Source: Chlamydiota bacterium
GTDB taxonomy: Bacteria > Auribacterota > UBA3054 > B51-G9
Direction: 5' to 3'
Length of the DNA stretch: 7,350 bases
Assembly (NCBI GenBank): GCA_030596365.1
Contig: JAUVKG010000133.1
Coordinates: 1 to 7,350 of the forward strand
Shown: piece by piece, positions 3,767-7,350 of the stretch
Position numbering within the stretch: position 1 is the stretch's first letter
Layout of the letters: each line of letters begins with the position of its first letter
Notes under the pieces: model-generated
Databases searched by the model: none
Seen by the model: only the letters and a program-made list of their open reading frames with translations
What the model was told of the DNA's origin: nothing
Made by a program: the position numbers and the translations under genes

Positions 3767-6340
3767 ATGCCCGATATTAATAAATACATAACTAACAATT
3801 CTATCTCGGAATTGCGCAGCGCAATAGATGATGCTGAAGGGCGGGAAGTCCTTTGTATCGGCAGAATCAGTGGCGGATTGGTAACAAAAATTGACGTTGT
3901 TGCCCGAGGATCAGATTCATCGGTTGCCGCTGTAATCCATCTTGCGAATTACGGCGATGTATTTATTCATAATCATCCCGGCAGCAAAATTGACCCTTCT
4001 GATGCAGATGTGGAAGTTTCCTCAATTGCCGCGCGATCAGGTGTTGCTTCATATATAATAGACAATGAAGTAAGTCGAATCTATGTTCTTGTCGAGGCTA
4101 TGCAGCCGCCAAAATTATCTCCTATTTCTAACGAAAAGATGCAGAAATTGTTTGATGCTGATGGACCGCTGTCCAAGATTTTAGAGAATTACGAAGAACG
4201 TGATGAGCAGCGAATAATGATGGCAGAAGTTATCAGTGCTTTTAATTTTAATAAAATTTCAGTTGTTGAAGCGGGAACCGGTACGGGAAAAACTTTAGCA
4301 TATCTACTTCCATCTGTTGCCTGGGCATTAAAGAATGAGGAACGGGTAGTCATATCGACTCACACAATAAACTTGCAGGAACAAATTCTTCACAAGGATC
4401 TTCCGATTGTGAACAAACTTCTCCCAAAAGACTTTAAAGCCGTTCTTGTCAAAGGCAGAAATAATTATATTTGTCTGCGAAAATGCAATATGATTGAAGA
4501 AGAAGCCGAATTGTTTGAAGATGATGAATCTATAGAATTGCAGCAATTGATTGACTGGGCATTTGTAACAAAAACAGGTGACCATTCAGATTTGAATTTT
4601 GTTCCAAAACGAAACGTATGGGAAAAAGTTCACGCTACCGGTGAAACGTGTATTCGGGCCCGATGCCCTTTTTTCAAAGACTGTTTTGTGACTAAAGCCC
4701 GCCGTGCGGCAGCTTACGCTCAAATTCTCGTTACGAATCACGCACTTTTGTTTTCAGATATTGCAATCAGAGCCGAAACAGGTGCTTATTCCGACGCGAC
4801 AATTCTGCCTAATTATTCAAGAATTATATTTGATGAGGCGCATAATATAGAGGAAGTAGCGACAAAGCATTTTGGTAATATGGTTTCCAGGTCGATGTGT
4901 TTAAGAACTTTAAATTTACTTTATCGCAAAAATAATAAAAGTAATACCGGTGCGATAGTTCTTCTCAGTGCACGATTAATGAAATGCAAAAACAAATGCG
5001 GAAAAGAAAAAACCATTGAGATGCTGCTTGCTGAGCTGCTGGAATTTGCTAATTCAAAAGTCCCGGCTTTACGTTTTTCAATTAGCGATTCTTTTAAAAT
5101 TATTGCCGAAAAACTCATTGATGAATTCCCGGGAGAAAAAAGAAATATTCAGTTTAGATTAACTGACGAACGCCGCGAAGGTGAGCTTTGGAAATCGATT
5201 AATTCTCTGCTTTTATCTCTCACATCGGATATGCGGAAATTTATTGTTAAATTATCAAGAATAGCAAGGGATATAAATAAATTACCAATAGAAGACGATA
5301 AAGTTGACGGTGAATTAAAAATTGTTAAGTCTCAAATCGAAAAACTCGGTTTATTTATTGAAGTGATAGAAGCGGTTTGTAAAGAACAAAACGGAGATTT
5401 TGTTAACTGGCTTGAAGCACGAATAAATGATACATTTATAATTTCGAGTGTAAATCGCGCTCCTTTAGATATTTCTGAGTCGATGATAAAATCGGTTTAC
5501 GAAAAATTTTCTAGTATAATTATGACTTCGGCAACGCTTACCTCAAGACAGAAGTTCAATTTTTGGGAATCAAGAATAGGGCTTGATAAATTCAAGGAAG
5601 CTCAAAAAAACTTACCTGATGAAAAAAACAAAAAAGGTGTTCAGGAACTAATTCTTAAAACACCTTTTGATTTTAAATCTCAGGCGGCTCTCGTTATTCC
5701 AAAAGATGTTGATACTTCCTTTTACGCTCGCGGAAACGAAAGTAATGTTAATGGACATTCATTAAAAGAAGCGGTTATGTCGCTGCTGAAAATAACAGAC
5801 GGCTCTGCTTTTGTTTTATTTACTTCTTATGGCTTGCTTAGAAAAACTGCTTACGAAATGAAAAATCAAATCAGTAGCAAAGGAATGAACCTGCTTGTTC
5901 AAGGCGAAGATTCACGCGATGTAATTCTTCGCCGGTTTCGCGCCGAACCTAACTCGGTTTTATTTGGAACCGATAGTTTTTGGGCGGGAGTTGATGTTGC
6001 CGGAGAAGCGTTAAAATCGGTTATAATAACAAAGCTTCCTTTCCGTGTTCCAACAGAGCCTATTATTGAAGCACGAACGGAATATATTGATCAGAATGGT
6101 GGAAATGCTTTCATAGATTTTTCCCTGCCATTGGCAGTGATAAAATTCAGGCAGGGATTTGGAAGACTCATACGATCAAAATCCGATTACGGGATGGTAG
6201 CAATTCTTGACCGGAGAGTGATAGAAAAATTTTATGGAAGATGGTTCATTCAATCCCTGCCTGAATGCAAACAATTCATCGGTCCACTTGATGGAATAAT
6301 TCCACCGGCAAAAGATTTTTTAAAAGAATTTGAACTTTGA
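3767..6340 (+). CDS. dinG: DinG-type Fe-S DNA helicase with N-terminal RadC-like JAMM domain
   Basis: This is an 857-residue superfamily 2 helicase of the DinG/XPD group, which unwinds DNA 5' to 3' with ATP and resolves R-loops and other damage structures. Helicase signatures: RxxQ (145-148), Walker A EAGTGTGKT (168-176), STHTINLQEQ (197-206), DEAH (356-359), TSAT (587-590), FGTDSFWAGVD (733-743), QGFGRLIR (796-803). Four cysteines, C236, C295, C300 and C306, match the iron-sulfur ligands of E. coli DinG, including the 5- and 6-residue steps of the last three. Residues about 20-110 are different: GREVLCIG aligns with the NREHFVVL of RadC, and HNHPGSKIDPSDAD (68-81) is an exact HxHx7Sx2D JAMM motif, with E27 as the likely catalytic Glu. 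Gram-positive DinG proteins carry an exonuclease at this position instead. The ATG at 3767 lacks a clear ribosome site, but any later start would cut into the JAMM domain. Confidence 0.93.
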   Translation: MPDINKYITNNSISELRSAIDDAEGREVLCIGRISGGLVTKIDVVARGSDSSVAAVIHLANYGDVFIHNHPGSKIDPSDADVEVSSIAARSGVASYIIDNEVSRIYVLVEAMQPPKLSPISNEKMQKLFDADGPLSKILENYEERDEQRIMMAEVISAFNFNKISVVEAGTGTGKTLAYLLPSVAWALKNEERVVISTHTINLQEQILHKDLPIVNKLLPKDFKAVLVKGRNNYICLRKCNMIEEEAELFEDDESIELQQLIDWAFVTKTGDHSDLNFVPKRNVWEKVHATGETCIRARCPFFKDCFVTKARRAAAYAQILVTNHALLFSDIAIRAETGAYSDATILPNYSRIIFDEAHNIEEVATKHFGNMVSRSMCLRTLNLLYRKNNKSNTGAIVLLSARLMKCKNKCGKEKTIEMLLAELLEFANSKVPALRFSISDSFKIIAEKLIDEFPGEKRNIQFRLTDERREGELWKSINSLLLSLTSDMRKFIVKLSRIARDINKLPIEDDKVDGELKIVKSQIEKLGLFIEVIEAVCKEQNGDFVNWLEARINDTFIISSVNRAPLDISESMIKSVYEKFSSIIMTSATLTSRQKFNFWESRIGLDKFKEAQKNLPDEKNKKGVQELILKTPFDFKSQAALVIPKDVDTSFYARGNESNVNGHSLKEAVMSLLKITDGSAFVLFTSYGLLRKTAYEMKNQISSKGMNLLVQGEDSRDVILRRFRAEPNSVLFGTDSFWAGVDVAGEALKSVIITKLPFRVPTEPIIEARTEYIDQNGGNAFIDFSLPLAVIKFRQGFGRLIRSKSDYGMVAILDRRVIEKFYGRWFIQSLPECKQFIGPLDGIIPPAKDFLKEFEL

Positions 6341-6380
6341 CGTTGGACGCTGGACGTTAGACGTTGGACGTTGGACGTTT
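6339..6380. repeat. GACGTTG heptamer array, six units
   Basis: Six head-to-tail 7-bp units run from 6339 to 6380: GACGTTG, GACGCTG, GACGTTA, GACGTTG, GACGTTG, GACGTTT. The first unit supplies the GA of the dinG TGA stop (6338-6340), so the array abuts the gene with no spacer. Unit length never varies here, unlike the array at 6457. Similar heptamer strings occur between genes in many environmental genomes, as I recall; their origin is unknown to me. Confidence 0.85.
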
Positions 6381-6391
6381 GGCTTTTAACT

Positions 6392-6457
6392 CCCCTCCTT
6401 GTTGAGGAGGGGTGCCCGCGTGCCCCGCGAATGCCGGGGAAGGGCGGGGTGGTTTTT
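6392..6457. repeat. GC-rich palindromic (REP-like) block, possible dinG terminator
   Basis: Two stems lie side by side: CCCCTCCT (6392-6399) with AGGAGGGG (6405-6412), and CCCCG (6423-6427) with CGGGG (6435-6439). The second region can instead pair TGCCCCGC (6421-6428) with GCGGGGTG (6444-6451), with two wobbles, followed by GTTTTT (6452-6457), which could end dinG transcription. The block is far more GC-rich than its surroundings and resembles palindromic repeats common between genes of many environmental bacteria. It sits between two heptamer arrays. Confidence 0.65.
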
Positions 6458-6564
6458 AATCCGTAATCCGTAATCCGTAATCCAATAATCCAATAATCCA
6501 ATAATCCAATAATCCAATAATCCAGTATCCAGTAACCAGTATCCAGTAACCAATAACCAATAAC
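6457..6564. repeat. TAATCC-type 7/8-mer degenerate tandem array
   Basis: The array reads TAATCCG x3 (6457-6477), TAATCCAA x5 (6478-6517), TAATCCAG (6518-6525), then TATCCAG, TAACCAG, TATCCAG, TAACCAA, TAACCAA (6526-6560) and a partial TAAC (6561-6564). Unit length is 7 at both ends and 8 in the middle. The variants are grouped rather than mixed, which suggests local amplification of successive mutants. It stops 3 nt before the ATG of the PIG-L gene. No unique spacers exist, so it is not CRISPR. Confidence 0.9.
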
Positions 6565-6567
6565 TTT

Positions 6568-7350
6568 ATGAACTGCTATACTAAATTAGCTCAGGAATAT
6601 CAGAAATTATTCCGCGATGAACACAATTATCCTCTCGGCGGGTTTGAAAAACTTGAAATGCCTGCATTAGCACCTGATGCGCCCAAAATGCTGCTTTTTT
6701 CACCACATCCTGATGACGAATGCGTTACCGGTGCATTACCATTGCGTTTCCGCCGTGATAAAAAGTGGAATGTCATCAATGTTGCCGTAACATTAGGAAG
6801 TAACAAACAACGTCAACATGGACGTTGGGAAGAAGTGCAAAACGCATGTGAATATCTAAATTTCGGTTTGATGAGGACATCAGAAAACGGACTTGATAAT
6901 GTTAAATTGTCAACCAAAAATAATCAGCCGGAAGAATGGCAGAAAAAAGTTAAATGCATCGCTGATATTATCCAAAAACAACAGCCGGAAATAATAGTTA
7001 TGCCACATGATTCCGATTGGAATGATACTCACATTGCTGTACATCATCTTATTGTTGACGCGTTAAAAACCATTGACAACTTCTCTTGCAAGATTATTGA
7101 AACCGAGTTTTGGGCGCCAATGCATTCCCCTAACTTAATGCTTGAGTCGAGTGTTGAAGATGTTGGACAGTTGATAACAGCACTTTCATTTCATATCGAA
7201 GAAGTAAAAAGAAATCCTTATCACCTGACTATGCCGGCATGGTTGATTGACAATGTCCGACGCGGCGCGGAAATAGTTGGCGGTCAAGGCGGTGCGGCAC
7301 CTGACTATACATTTGCGACATTATATCGTGTGAGTATTTTTGATGGAAAA
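6568..7350 (+). CDS. PIG-L/LmbE family deacetylase (3' end beyond window)
   Basis: This family is made of zinc-dependent hydrolases that remove acetyl groups from N-acetylglucosamine-type substrates, as in mycothiol and bacillithiol synthesis, antibiotic pathways and sugar catabolism. The open frame gives 261 residues and is still open at the window end. The family motif is PHPDDE (46-51): H47 and D50 are the expected zinc ligands and D49 the catalytic base. A second histidine cluster, HDSDWNDTHIAVHH (147-160), should supply the third ligand, most likely H155. Residues 42-46 form the usual first strand (LLFSP). The sequence does not reveal the substrate. The ATG at 6568 is the only start before an in-frame TAA at 6547; it has no ribosome site and lies directly after the TAATCC array. 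No promoter is recognisable, and readthrough from dinG is possible if the GC-rich block does not terminate. Confidence 0.9.
   Translation, partial: MNCYTKLAQEYQKLFRDEHNYPLGGFEKLEMPALAPDAPKMLLFSPHPDDECVTGALPLRFRRDKKWNVINVAVTLGSNKQRQHGRWEEVQNACEYLNFGLMRTSENGLDNVKLSTKNNQPEEWQKKVKCIADIIQKQQPEIIVMPHDSDWNDTHIAVHHLIVDALKTIDNFSCKIIETEFWAPMHSPNLMLESSVEDVGQLITALSFHIEEVKRNPYHLTMPAWLIDNVRRGAEIVGGQGGAAPDYTFATLYRVSIFDGK

Noticed and set aside
6250..6501. Minus-strand frame of 83 codons
   Set aside because: It is a translation of the heptamer arrays and the GC-rich palindrome plus the dinG 3' end, a typical spurious frame.
6457..6564. CRISPR array or telomere-like repeat
   Set aside because: Units are 7-8 bp with no spacers, and the array is internal between two genes with no terminal structure.

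Overview
This is an A+T-rich bacterial chromosomal segment with six genes, all on the + strand, separated by intergenic DNA unusually rich in small repeats and hairpins. The Sec-type signal peptides, AGGAG-type ribosome sites, sigma70-like promoters and two intrinsic terminators are ordinary for a bacterium. A stand-alone RRM protein and heptamer arrays between genes fit an environmental Gram-negative lineage such as the Planctomycetes/PVC group. That is a weak guess from memory; the sequence alone does not settle the phylum.

Layout. Positions 1-143 hold part of a small interspersed repeat with inverted ends. nadE (239-2179) encodes glutamine-dependent NAD+ synthase; a near-perfect extended -10 box lies only 7 nt before its ATG, which suggests a leaderless mRNA. 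A second, very strong promoter starts inside the nadE stop codon and drives two tandem genes for small exported proteins, 2285-2569 and 2621-3085. Their signal peptides are nearly the same, but their mature parts differ. The first is a 22-residue-periodic Lys/Glu/Ala helix carrying 12 cysteines on one face. The second is a Lys-rich coiled coil ending in an aromatic cluster. A strong terminator (3113-3147) closes this unit.

Next comes a monocistronic RRM RNA-binding protein (3377-3664), with a promoter, a leader of about 95 nt and its own terminator (3691-3727). Then follows an 857-residue DinG-type iron-sulfur helicase (3767-6340) with an intact RadC-like JAMM domain fused at its N-terminus. 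The 6339-6564 spacer is built almost wholly of three repeat families: GACGTTG heptamers, a GC-rich palindromic block and TAATCC-type 7/8-mers. The last gene, a PIG-L/LmbE deacetylase (6568 to the window end), starts 4 nt after the last array with no ribosome site.

No single pathway links these genes. nadE, the RRM gene and dinG look like separate housekeeping or stress units. The two exported proteins form the only clear functional pair. The items most worth follow-up are the cysteine-stripe helix with its paralog, and the JAMM-DinG fusion. I see no tRNA, rRNA, CRISPR array or transposase.
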